From PWND01 sp964614525 (GTDB taxonomy: Bacteria; Bacteroidota; Bacteroidia; Bacteroidales; UBA7960): a stretch of 6,407 bases of DNA. The notes beneath the pieces were generated by a model. The model ran no database searches. It had not been told where the DNA came from and was given only the letters and a program-made list of their open reading frames with translations. Both the position numbers and the translations under genes were made by a program. The stretch lies in NCBI GenBank assembly GCA_964614525.1, contig CAZTPA010000116.1, forward strand, positions 1-6,407, given 5' to 3'. Below are positions 1-6,347 of the stretch, in pieces. Each line of letters starts with the position of its first letter. Position 1 is the first letter of the stretch.

Positions 1-32
1 GAAGAGTGTTTAAATCAAAAAGAATAAATGCT

Positions 33-614
33 TTATTTTTTTTGAGAATTCAGATAGTTACAGAGTTTTTTTACAGCTATTGAACGATGGCTTATTTTAT
101 TCTTTTCTTCCATATTCATTTCAGCAAAAGTTTTATTATAAGCTTCCGGAAGAAAAACGGGATCATAGCCAAATCCCTTTTCTCCTCTTTCTGATTCTAT
201 AATCTCTCCTCTTGCAACTCCTTCAAAAAAAATCTCTTTGCCATTTTCTATCAAAGAAATAACAGTGCGAAACTGAGCCTTTCTGTTTGAAACTCCTTCA
301 AGTTCTTTCAGCAATTTAGCAACATTATCCTTGTCCGATTTATTTTCGCCGGCATACCGGGCAGAATAAACTCCCGGCTTGCCACCCAAAGCATCAACCT
401 CCAAACCGGTATCATCGGCAAAACAATTAATGCCAAACCTCTTGAAAATAGTTCGAGATTTCGCTGAAGCATTTTTTTCAAGAGTATCAAAGGGTTCAGG
501 GATATCATCTGTAAAGTCAACATCTTCTAAGCTTATCAGCTGAATATCATTTTTCAGAATTTCCTGAATCTCCTTAAGTTTATTCCGATTTTTTGTAGCA
601 AAAAGAAATCTCAT
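33..614 (-). CDS. rdgB: RdgB/HAM1 family non-canonical purine NTP pyrophosphatase
   Basis: Cytosolic house-cleaning enzyme. The family hydrolyses dITP, ITP and XTP to the monophosphate and pyrophosphate, which keeps deaminated purines out of DNA and RNA. Counting from the ATG at 614, the 193-aa protein shows the family landmarks in order: the N-terminal nucleotide-binding ATKNRNK (6-12), DDTGLEVDAL with the expected catalytic Asp (67-76, D68), GVYSARYAG (81-89), GFGYDPVF (147-154) and ISHRS (174-178). Length is normal and the frame is intact. A TTG codon directly upstream (615-617) would add one residue; I chose the ATG because the conserved strand begins at once after it. It starts 6 bases after the stop of the biotin-carrier gene, so translational coupling in one transcript is likely. 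The stop is TAA at 33-35. Family assignment is very secure; substrate preference is known from the family, not shown here. Confidence 0.96.
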   Translation of the reverse strand: MRFLFATKNRNKLKEIQEILKNDIQLISLEDVDFTDDIPEPFDTLEKNASAKSRTIFKRFGINCFADDTGLEVDALGGKPGVYSARYAGENKSDKDNVAKLLKELEGVSNRKAQFRTVISLIENGKEIFFEGVARGEIIESERGEKGFGYDPVFLPEAYNKTFAEMNMEEKNKISHRSIAVKKLCNYLNSQKK

Positions 615-620
615 CAAATC

Positions 621-962
621 TTACTTCATTTCAATTAAAACAAAGTTTTTAGGAACCATTTCTCCGACTTTAACATTAATAGCTTTTATCTTACCATCAC
701 AAGGAGCTACAATAATGTTTTTCATTTTCATAGCTTCAAGAATAAGTAATTTTTCTCCCTCCTTAACAGTATCACCAACTTTGGTATATATCTGCTGAAT
801 ATTCCCGGGCATAAAAGAAGTTATGTGCTTAGCATTTATAGGAGCATACGCTTTTCTTTCGCTATACTTTTTTGTTAAAGTCGTTTTATATGATGTGTCA
901 TTAATTACTAATTCAGTGTAATCAGTATCACTTTTCTTTATTGTGCCATTTTTCTTTGCCAT
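621..962 (-). CDS. Small biotin carboxyl carrier protein (biotinyl domain)
   Basis: Carrier subunit of a biotin-dependent carboxylase or decarboxylase. It holds biotin on a lysine and shuttles CO2 between partner active sites. The C-terminal part, about residues 47-113 from the ATG at 962, is a biotinyl/lipoyl-type domain starting at SFMPGNI. It contains the EAMKM motif, whose central Lys (residue 79) is the expected biotinylation site, followed by APCDGKIKAINVKVGE, the second half of the hammerhead fold. The first 45 residues are polar and Lys-rich and look like a flexible linker, with no hydrophobic anchor. An in-frame TTG at 969-971 would add three residues; the ATG gives the typical MAKK start. 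It lies 53 bases downstream of the carboxyltransferase gene on the same strand, which makes that protein its likely partner. At 113 aa it is shorter than E. coli AccB and resembles the compact carriers of propionyl-CoA carboxylase or methylmalonyl-CoA decarboxylase clusters. Confidence 0.93.
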   Translation of the reverse strand: MAKKNGTIKKSDTDYTELVINDTSYKTTLTKKYSERKAYAPINAKHITSFMPGNIQQIYTKVGDTVKEGEKLLILEAMKMKNIIVAPCDGKIKAINVKVGEMVPKNFVLIEMK

Positions 963-1015
963 AATATGCAATAAATAAAAATTAAATTAATTCAATTGGA
1001 TAATAATTTTGCTTT

Positions 1016-2563
1016 TTAAAATGGCGGAATCCCATGCTTCTTTTTAGGAATAAGTTGTTCTTTTGTTGCCGAAATTTCCAAAGCGTGTAATAAGAACTTT
1101 CTTGTATCATTTGGTTCTATCACGGCATCAATATATCCATGTGCAGCAGCGACATAAGGATTAGCAAATTTCTTTTTATACTCTGCAACTTTCTTTTTCC
1201 TCATCTCATCAGGATTTTCTGCATTTTTTATTTCATTTCTGAAAATAATATTGGCAGCACCTTCTGGTCCCATAACTGCAATTTCGGCTGTTGGCCATGC
1301 AAAAACAAAATCTGCACGTAGATGTCTTGAACACATTGCTATATAACCTCCTCCATACGCTTTTCTTAAAATAACAGTTACTTTTGGTACGCTTGCTTCC
1401 GAATAAGAATACAATATTTTTGCTCCATGGCGAATAACACCTGCATGCTCCTGATCAATGCCGGGTAAATAACCGGGCAAATCCACTAAAGTAACAAGAG
1501 GAATATTGAATGCATCACAAAATCGAATAAAACGAGCTGCTTTATCTGAAGAATCAACATCCAGTACACCTGCCAAAACCATTGGCTGATTGGCAACGAA
1601 ACCTATTGTTTGTCCGTTTAATCTTCCAAAACCAACAACCATATTTGCAGCAAATAACTCCTGCACTTCAAAAAATTCACTATTATCGCTTATTGCTTTA
1701 ATAACATTCCTCACATCATATGGCTGTCTGGGATCCGTAGGTATTATATCGTCTATTTTAAATTCACTTATCTTAGGCGCTTTCTTTGGAAAAGCCTCTG
1801 CTTTTTTAGAATTATTCCATGGTATAAAAGTTACCAGTTTCTTAATCTGTTGAAAACACTCGGCTTCACTTTCTGCATAAAAATGCGCATTTCCGGTAAT
1901 CTCAGAATGAACTTTGGCTCCGCCTAACTCTTCCATGCTAATTTCTTCACCTAATACCGACTTAATAACTTCAGGGCCGGTAATAAACATTTTAGAAATT
2001 TTATCAACCACAAAAACAAAATCTGTAAGTGCAGGAGAATAAACAGCACCACCGGCACATGGGCCTAAAATAACTGAAATTTGGGGAATTACTCCCGAAG
2101 CCTGGGTATTTCTGTAAAATATCTCACCATATCCTGCCAAAGAATTTACACCTTCCTGAATTCTTGCACCACCCGAATCATTAATACCTATAATAGGTAT
2201 TTTTAAATTCATTGCATGATCCATAATTTTAGTGATTTTCCTTGCGTGCATCAAACCGAGCGATCCACCGGCAACTGTAAAATCCTGGGCATAAATACAA
2301 ATTGGGAACCCACTGATAGTTCCCGTTCCGGTAACTACACCGTCGCCGGGCAAATGCTTCTTGTCCATATCAAAATCTTTCGCTGAGTGCTCAACGAATA
2401 AATCGTATTCATGAAATGAATTTGGATCCAATAAAGAAATAATTCTTTCACGGGCAGTCATTTTACCCATGGCAACCTGTTTTTCAATAGCTTGTGCTCC
2501 GCCACCCTGAAGGGCATCCTGCATTCGCTTCTTAAGATCAAAAGTCTTTTGTTTTATTGACAT
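1016..2563 (-). CDS. Acyl-CoA carboxylase carboxyltransferase (beta) subunit, PccB/MmdA/12S-like
   Basis: Cytosolic carboxyltransferase of the crotonase-like fold that moves CO2 between carboxybiotin and an acyl-CoA, most likely the propionyl-CoA/methylmalonyl-CoA pair. The 515-aa length is standard. The N-terminal half-domain carries AGGSLGLMHARKI (98-110), NDSGGARIQEGV (128-139) and GPCAGGAVYSP (167-177). The C-terminal half-domain carries NQPMVLAGVLD (325-335), DLPGYLPG (361-368), RKAYGGGYIAM (400-410) and AWPTAEIAVMGPEGAANIIFR (422-442, in two conserved blocks). The two glycine-rich loops forming the oxyanion holes are intact. The tail ending KKKHGIPPF resembles, from memory, the end of transcarboxylase 12S and MmdA proteins. 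Residue 408 is Ile where propionyl-CoA carboxylases usually have Asp, so decarboxylase or transcarboxylase use is possible. The start is ATG at 2563 with no Shine-Dalgarno, normal for Bacteroidota. It is the first gene of the cluster, followed by its probable biotin carrier. Family assignment is very secure; exact substrate and reaction direction are not. Confidence 0.94.
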   Translation of the reverse strand: MSIKQKTFDLKKRMQDALQGGGAQAIEKQVAMGKMTARERIISLLDPNSFHEYDLFVEHSAKDFDMDKKHLPGDGVVTGTGTISGFPICIYAQDFTVAGGSLGLMHARKITKIMDHAMNLKIPIIGINDSGGARIQEGVNSLAGYGEIFYRNTQASGVIPQISVILGPCAGGAVYSPALTDFVFVVDKISKMFITGPEVIKSVLGEEISMEELGGAKVHSEITGNAHFYAESEAECFQQIKKLVTFIPWNNSKKAEAFPKKAPKISEFKIDDIIPTDPRQPYDVRNVIKAISDNSEFFEVQELFAANMVVGFGRLNGQTIGFVANQPMVLAGVLDVDSSDKAARFIRFCDAFNIPLVTLVDLPGYLPGIDQEHAGVIRHGAKILYSYSEASVPKVTVILRKAYGGGYIAMCSRHLRADFVFAWPTAEIAVMGPEGAANIIFRNEIKNAENPDEMRKKKVAEYKKKFANPYVAAAHGYIDAVIEPNDTRKFLLHALEISATKEQLIPKKKHGIPPF

Positions 2564-2836
2564 AACTTTTATTTATATTATTAAGGTATTAAACGATTAA
2601 TATATTTATTAAAAAGCCTGATTACAAACACATTGCGCAGACCAAAATGTTAATTTTTATTATATTTTGCATGAAAAAAAGTTCAAAGTAATAAAAAAAA
2701 AACGAAAGAATAGCTGATTTTCTTTGGCATTTTTTACATGATATTGCCGATAGCTTATTGCCTGTTGAGTTTTGTCAACTTAATATTGATTACTTATCTT
2801 TGTAAAAAAAATCAGACAAACCTAACAAAATAAAAA
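2564..2836. other. Divergent intergenic region
   Basis: This is the 273-base gap between the minus-strand carboxyltransferase gene and the plus-strand protease gene. It is strongly AT-rich and includes a 10-A run at 2693-2702. I found a convincing promoter only for the plus strand, near its right end. On the minus strand no TAnnTTTG box has a correctly spaced TTG; the nearest candidates (around 2625-2632 and 2684-2691) each have a mismatch and lack a -33 partner. No small gene or RNA was recognised here. Confidence 0.6.
2772..2802 (+). promoter_or_regulatory. Bacteroidota-type promoter for the M6 protease gene
   Basis: A perfect -7 box TATCTTTG (TAnnTTTG consensus) lies at 2795-2802, preceded by TTG at 2772-2774 with a 20-base spacer, which fits the known -33/-7 spacing of Bacteroidota housekeeping promoters. 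Transcription would start near 2808-2810, giving a short leader of roughly 28 bases before the ATG at 2837. The match is seen in the sequence; activity is inferred. Confidence 0.75.
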
Positions 2837-2911
2837 ATGAAAAAGTCATTTATTATCAATTTATTGCTTTTTGCAATTATTACGTTTACATTTAATTATA
2901 ATGCTGAAGCA
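2837..2911 (+). other. Signal peptide of the M6 protease
   Basis: Residues 1-25 begin with MKKS, continue with a hydrophobic core (FIINLLLFAIITFTF) and end in AEA, a good type I signal peptidase site before IPAYP. No lipobox cysteine is present, so the protein is not a lipoprotein. Sec export to the periplasm is required before T9SS translocation. Confidence 0.85.
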
Positions 2912-5900
2912 ATACCTGCCTATCCACATCTGATTGAATATACTCAACCGGATGGAAGCATAATTACTATTCGCTTAAAAGGTGATGAAAAAATAAACTG
3001 GGCTGAAACCACTGATTCTTATACAATCCTGATTACAAAAGAAGGGGAATATCAATATGCTACTTTAGATAGCAACGGAGATCTGGATTTTTCAGGCATT
3101 CCGGTTTCCAATATTGAAAAAAGAAGTAATGAAGAAAAGCTTTTTTTAAAAAACACCCCCAAAGAATTATCTTATAGTAAGGCCCAAAAAGATGTGCTAA
3201 AATCTATATGGGACATTAAAGAACAAAGAAGTCAGAAAAGTTTTCCTACAACCGGAGACCAAAACTTATTATGCCTTTTAATGGAAACCCCTGATATTCC
3301 ATTTACAAAAACACAATCCGACTTTAATGCCCTTTTTAATCAGCTCAATTATACTCTTGATGGGGCAACCGGCAGCCTCAAAGAATACTATCTGGAAAAT
3401 TCTTACAATCAACTTAACCTTACTGTTGATGTTTATGGACCATACACTGCGGATAACAATATGTCATATTATGCAGATGATGCAAGGCCTCTTGTTACTG
3501 AAGGTGTTTACCTTGCTAATGATGATGTTAATTATTCTAATTACGACAGCGATAATGATGGATATGTTGATGCATTATACATGATTTTTGCCGGTTATGG
3601 AGAAGAAGCCGGTGGAGGGCCAAATACTATTTGGTCGCATGCCTGGTCAATTAGTCCTGTTTACCTGGATGGAAAGTATATCTCTAGATATGCCTGCTCT
3701 CCTGAATTAAGAGGAAATTCAGAAACTAATTTAACACGAATTGGCGTTGTTGGTCATGAGTTCGGTCATGCTTTGGGAGCTCCTGATTATTATGACACAG
3801 ATTATGATACCGGTGGACAATTTCAGGGAACAGGCCAATGGGACATGATGGCCGGTGGATCATGGAATAATGGAGGAGCTACTCCTGCCCACCATAATGG
3901 TTTTACAAAAGTAATTGTCTATAATTGGGCAAATGCAACTGTATTAAGCTCTCCTGCAAGCATTACTCTAAATAATGCCGCTGAAAATGACGATAGCTTT
4001 TACAGATATAATACTACAACTACTAATGAGTATTTTTTAATAGAAAACAGGGAAAAACATTTGTTTGACTCCGGTATTCCGGGTAGTGGAATGATGATTT
4101 ATCATGTTCACAGTGGTGTTTTTGACGTGGGGAATTTAATTAATGCTACGCATCCACAAAGAATGTATCCCGTTGCGCAAAATGCTACAATGGATCCTAC
4201 AAGTACTCCTTCTTCATATGGAAATATAAATGCTGCAAGTTGCGCCTGGACAGGCACTAGCGGAAAAGATGCTTTTACAGATGAATCTTTGCCAAGCTCA
4301 AAATCCTGGGCAGGTGCAAATACCAGCAAACCCATTACAAATATATACAGAAATGGTTCTGACAAAACTGTCTATTTTGACTTTATGAATGGTGATGTAG
4401 ATCCTATAATAATTTCTTTCAATGTCACAAATCAATATGATAGTCCGGTTTCAAATGCAATGATTACTATTGATAAGGATGAAGTAAAAATTTCAGAAAA
4501 TTCAAAAGAAAAAACAAATGCTGCAAAAAGAAGAAAATCCAAACTACTCATTTCAAATGAAAGCAAAAACAATAATATAAGTAGTTTAAAAAACAGCATT
4601 CAGTCTATAAGCAGCAAATCAATGAATGAGCCTGTTAATAAAACAGATAAAAAAAATAAAGGCAATTGGATGCATTGGGATGATGATTACAATGCTAATT
4701 CTATCGGTGTTGACGAAGCAGGAATCTGGTATGCATTTATTAAATTTGAAACAACTGACCTCGCTGCTTATGATGGAATGAAAATCACTGCTTTCAGAGC
4801 CTATACATATCAACTTGCCAACAATAAGGCTATGATCATTTATACAGGCAATGAAGGTAGCTTAAATGAAGAATACTACCAACAATACACACAAATTGAA
4901 GATAGCTGGGTTGAATTTGAACTTGATACAGAATTTACTATTGATGCATCCCAGGAACTCTGGATAGGTGTTGAAGTTGATGACCCAGGTGAAGCTTTCT
5001 TCCCACTAGGTGTCGATGAGGCGACTGATGCTGACGGAAAAGGTAACTTAGTTACTTTTGACGGTGTAGAATTTAGTGCACTTTCTGATTATGGTATTGA
5101 GGGTGACTGGAACATCCAGGCTTTTGTTGAAGAAACATGGCCTATAGTCTTATACACTGACGGTAATGGTCAAGCCAGCTACGAAGCGGATTCGGGTCAA
5201 TACAGCTATCTGGCAGAAAAAGAAGGATATACCAGCAGCTCCGGTAACTATACCGTTGATGAAAGCTCGATGGATATTGATATTACATTATTGTTAGATG
5301 ACGGAGAAGCAAATGAAGATGCTACATTAGCTGACCTTGCTATTGATGGCACTACAGTTGAAGGTTTCGATCGATTTATATACAGCTATTTTATGGAACT
5401 CCCTATAGGAACTACGGATCCTCCTATTGTAGGAGCAACTCCCAACGATATAAACGCAAGCATCAATATAACGCAGGCAGAATCAATTCCGGGTACTGCA
5501 GAAGTTTTAATAACCGCAGAAGATGAAATTACTCAGAGGTCATATTATGTTAATTTTACTTTTGAAGAAGAACCTTTAAATGATGATGCAAGCTTATCTG
5601 ACATAACTATTGACGGGACAACAATAAATGGGTTTAGCCCGGATATTTATAATTATTCTATTGTGTTGCCCCAAGGTACAAGTGCGGCTCCTGTTGTTGG
5701 AGCCACTGCAAACGATTCAAATGCTGATGTCAATATCACACAAGCATCTGCACTGCCGGATGATGCCACTATTATTGTAACTGCAGAAGATGGAGAAACC
5801 ATAATAACATACACTGTGTCATTTTCTGTTTCTACTAATATTCAGGAAACTAATAGTTTTAATGTTGAATTATTTCCAAACCCTGCAAAGAATAGCTTTA

Positions 5901-6091
5901 CAATTAAAGCAAGTGAAACTATTAATACTGTGCAAATCTTTAATATTAGCGGCCAACTTTTATTAAATAAATCTGTTGAAAGCTATCAAAGTAATATTAT
6001 CATATCTGATTTATCATCAGGAATATATTTTGTTAAAATACAAATGGATAATAATGTAACTACAAAAAAATTACATGTTACAAATAGATAA
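2837..6091 (+). CDS. Secreted M6 family metalloprotease with cadherin-like repeats and T9SS type A sorting domain
   Basis: A 1084-aa protein predicted to be exported by Sec, then across the outer membrane by the type IX secretion system, to act as a cell-surface or released zinc protease. A signal peptide covers residues 1-25 (cleavage likely after AEA). Residues 26-95 are the N-terminal region usual in M6 proteins (IPAYPHLIEYTQPDG). The protease domain spans about 142-365, with a calcium-loop-like DSDNDGYVD (237-245), the zinc site HEFGHALGAPD (307-317: H307, E308, H311, likely third ligand D317) and Met-turn WDMMAGG (335-341). Residues 370-515 are the region usually following the M6 core. 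Then come a beta-sandwich module apparently split (522-547 and 768-820) around a basic linker and an adhesin-like domain (610-767), two cadherin-like repeats (827-910, 916-998), and the sorting domain (1005-1084: ELFPNP, IFNISGQ, LSSGIYFVKI). All catalytic residues are present and the frame is intact. Immune inhibitor A-type activity is a family inference; the natural substrate is unknown. Confidence 0.95.
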   Translation: MKKSFIINLLLFAIITFTFNYNAEAIPAYPHLIEYTQPDGSIITIRLKGDEKINWAETTDSYTILITKEGEYQYATLDSNGDLDFSGIPVSNIEKRSNEEKLFLKNTPKELSYSKAQKDVLKSIWDIKEQRSQKSFPTTGDQNLLCLLMETPDIPFTKTQSDFNALFNQLNYTLDGATGSLKEYYLENSYNQLNLTVDVYGPYTADNNMSYYADDARPLVTEGVYLANDDVNYSNYDSDNDGYVDALYMIFAGYGEEAGGGPNTIWSHAWSISPVYLDGKYISRYACSPELRGNSETNLTRIGVVGHEFGHALGAPDYYDTDYDTGGQFQGTGQWDMMAGGSWNNGGATPAHHNGFTKVIVYNWANATVLSSPASITLNNAAENDDSFYRYNTTTTNEYFLIENREKHLFDSGIPGSGMMIYHVHSGVFDVGNLINATHPQRMYPVAQNATMDPTSTPSSYGNINAASCAWTGTSGKDAFTDESLPSSKSWAGANTSKPITNIYRNGSDKTVYFDFMNGDVDPIIISFNVTNQYDSPVSNAMITIDKDEVKISENSKEKTNAAKRRKSKLLISNESKNNNISSLKNSIQSISSKSMNEPVNKTDKKNKGNWMHWDDDYNANSIGVDEAGIWYAFIKFETTDLAAYDGMKITAFRAYTYQLANNKAMIIYTGNEGSLNEEYYQQYTQIEDSWVEFELDTEFTIDASQELWIGVEVDDPGEAFFPLGVDEATDADGKGNLVTFDGVEFSALSDYGIEGDWNIQAFVEETWPIVLYTDGNGQASYEADSGQYSYLAEKEGYTSSSGNYTVDESSMDIDITLLLDDGEANEDATLADLAIDGTTVEGFDRFIYSYFMELPIGTTDPPIVGATPNDINASINITQAESIPGTAEVLITAEDEITQRSYYVNFTFEEEPLNDDASLSDITIDGTTINGFSPDIYNYSIVLPQGTSAAPVVGATANDSNADVNITQASALPDDATIIVTAEDGETIITYTVSFSVSTNIQETNSFNVELFPNPAKNSFTIKASETINTVQIFNISGQLLLNKSVESYQSNIIISDLSSGIYFVKIQMDNNVTTKKLHVTNR
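4400..5296 (+). other. Apparent nested-domain segment of the protease (split beta-sandwich with inserted linker and adhesin-like domain)
   Basis: Residues 522-547 (IIISFNVTNQYDSPVSNAMITID) look like the first strands of a carboxypeptidase-regulatory-like beta-sandwich of the NxxxxPVxxAxVxID type. The expected second half, with TDGNGQASY, GQYSYLAEKEGYTSSSG and DIDITLLLD, appears only at 768-820. Between them lie a Lys/Asn/Ser-rich linker (548-608) and a separate domain at 610-767. That domain has the pattern WMHWDD, DLAAYDGMKIT, TIDASQELWIGVEV, DGKGN and WNIQAFVE, which I recall as a recurring beta-sandwich module in secreted Bacteroidota proteins. The split is an inference from sequence pattern; no structure was computed. 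Confidence 0.6.
5315..5830 (+). repeat. Two tandem cadherin-like beta-sandwich repeats in the protease
   Basis: Residues 827-910 and 916-998 align without gaps over about 84 positions, and by hand count half of them are identical. Shared blocks include IDGTT, GF, IY, LP, VGAT, ND, NITQA and TAED. The pattern fits the bacterial cadherin-like beta-sandwich family (Pfam Cadherin-like type), commonly found as stalk or spacer modules before C-terminal anchors. The DNA copies have diverged clearly more than a recent duplication would allow. They sit directly before the sorting domain. Confidence 0.8.
5849..6088 (+). other. T9SS type A C-terminal sorting domain
   Basis: Residues 1005-1084 hold the hallmarks of the Por secretion C-terminal domain: ELFPNPAKNSFTI, then VQIFNISGQLLL, then ISDLSSGIYFVKI, ending in KKLHVTNR at the extreme C-terminus. 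In characterised T9SS substrates this domain directs outer-membrane translocation and is removed by the sortase PorU, often with attachment to A-LPS. The rest of the T9SS machinery is not in this window. Confidence 0.92.
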
Positions 6092-6106
6092 TATAAATGT
6101 TTATAT
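6091..6106 (+). terminator. Weak AT-only inverted repeat just after the protease stop
   Basis: ATATAAA-TG-TTTATAT is a perfect 7-base inverted repeat beginning at the last base of the stop codon. It has no G or C in the stem and no following T-run, so it would be a poor intrinsic terminator. It may only help protect the mRNA end, or it may be chance in such AT-rich DNA. Confidence 0.2.
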
Positions 6107-6193
6107 ATTTATATAGTCATTTACATATAAAAAACATACAGATCATTAGTATAATTATATGCTGTAAATCAAACAATTAATAAATGCAAATCG

Positions 6194-6225
6194 TTTTTTT
6201 TGCAAAAAAATTCATTTTTTTTTGC
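6194..6225. repeat. Phased A/T-tract palindrome, possible hairpin terminator or bent DNA
   Basis: The order is T8 (6194-6201), GC, A7 (6204-6210), TTCA, T9 (6215-6223), GC. The first part contains a perfect 16-base palindrome T7-GC-A7 (6195-6210). The A7 arm can alternatively pair with the downstream T-tract as a 9-bp hairpin, GCAAAAAAA (6202-6210) with TTTTTTTGC (6217-6225) and a 6-base loop. The ten-base word T8GC occurs twice, 22 bases apart. It could end the protease transcript weakly, or bend DNA just upstream of the next promoter. The structure is seen directly; the role is inferred. Confidence 0.45.
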
Positions 6226-6235
6226 TAATCTTATA

Positions 6236-6262
6236 TTGGATAATAAATATTTCCTATATTTG
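6236..6262 (+). promoter_or_regulatory. Bacteroidota-type promoter for the last, partial gene
   Basis: A perfect -7 box TATATTTG lies at 6255-6262. The nearest TTG at 6236-6238 leaves a 16-base spacer, shorter than usual, so the -33 assignment is weak. A start near 6269 would leave a leader of about 79 bases before the ATG at 6348, longer than the protease leader. Confidence 0.55.
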
Positions 6263-6347
6263 CTGCATGAAATATGAGTTAATAGCAACAAAAACTCTTA
6301 AAAATTCACTATTAATTAATTAATTTATTAACAAAAACAAAAAAATC

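Noticed and set aside
1..27. A plus-strand open frame running from the window edge to a TAA at 25-27 (EECLNQKE), possibly the end of a convergent gene.
   Set aside because: Only eight codons are visible, another frame is open longer here, and no recognisable family ending is present. It cannot be told from chance.
1139..1853. Plus-strand open frames of 60 and 87 codons within the carboxyltransferase gene.
   Set aside because: They lie opposite a well-conserved gene, have cysteine- and hydrophobic-rich compositions typical of antisense shadows, and match no known family.
2684..2691. A minus-strand TTACTTTG considered as the -7 box for the carboxyltransferase operon.
   Set aside because: It has one mismatch to TAnnTTTG and no TTG at the proper distance upstream, and it would leave a leader of about 120 bases.
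3141..3160. A T7A6 run followed shortly by C5 inside the protease gene, considered as a phase-variation or frameshifting site.
   Set aside because: The frame is intact on both sides, the runs are modest for such AT-rich DNA, and no alternative frame of useful length follows.
4108..4813. Minus-strand open frames of 85 and 64 codons inside the protease gene.
   Set aside because: They are antisense to clearly coding sequence, with no promoter or family resemblance.
6150..6159. A 10-base palindrome TATAATTATA in the last intergenic region, considered as an operator.
   Set aside because: It is composed only of A and T in very AT-rich DNA, far from the predicted promoter, with no second copy.
6267..6323. 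An 18-codon open frame (ATG to TAA) in the leader of the last gene, a possible leader peptide.
   Set aside because: Its ATG sits almost at the predicted transcription start, leaving no room for a ribosome site. The peptide shows no attenuator pattern and such short frames are expected by chance.
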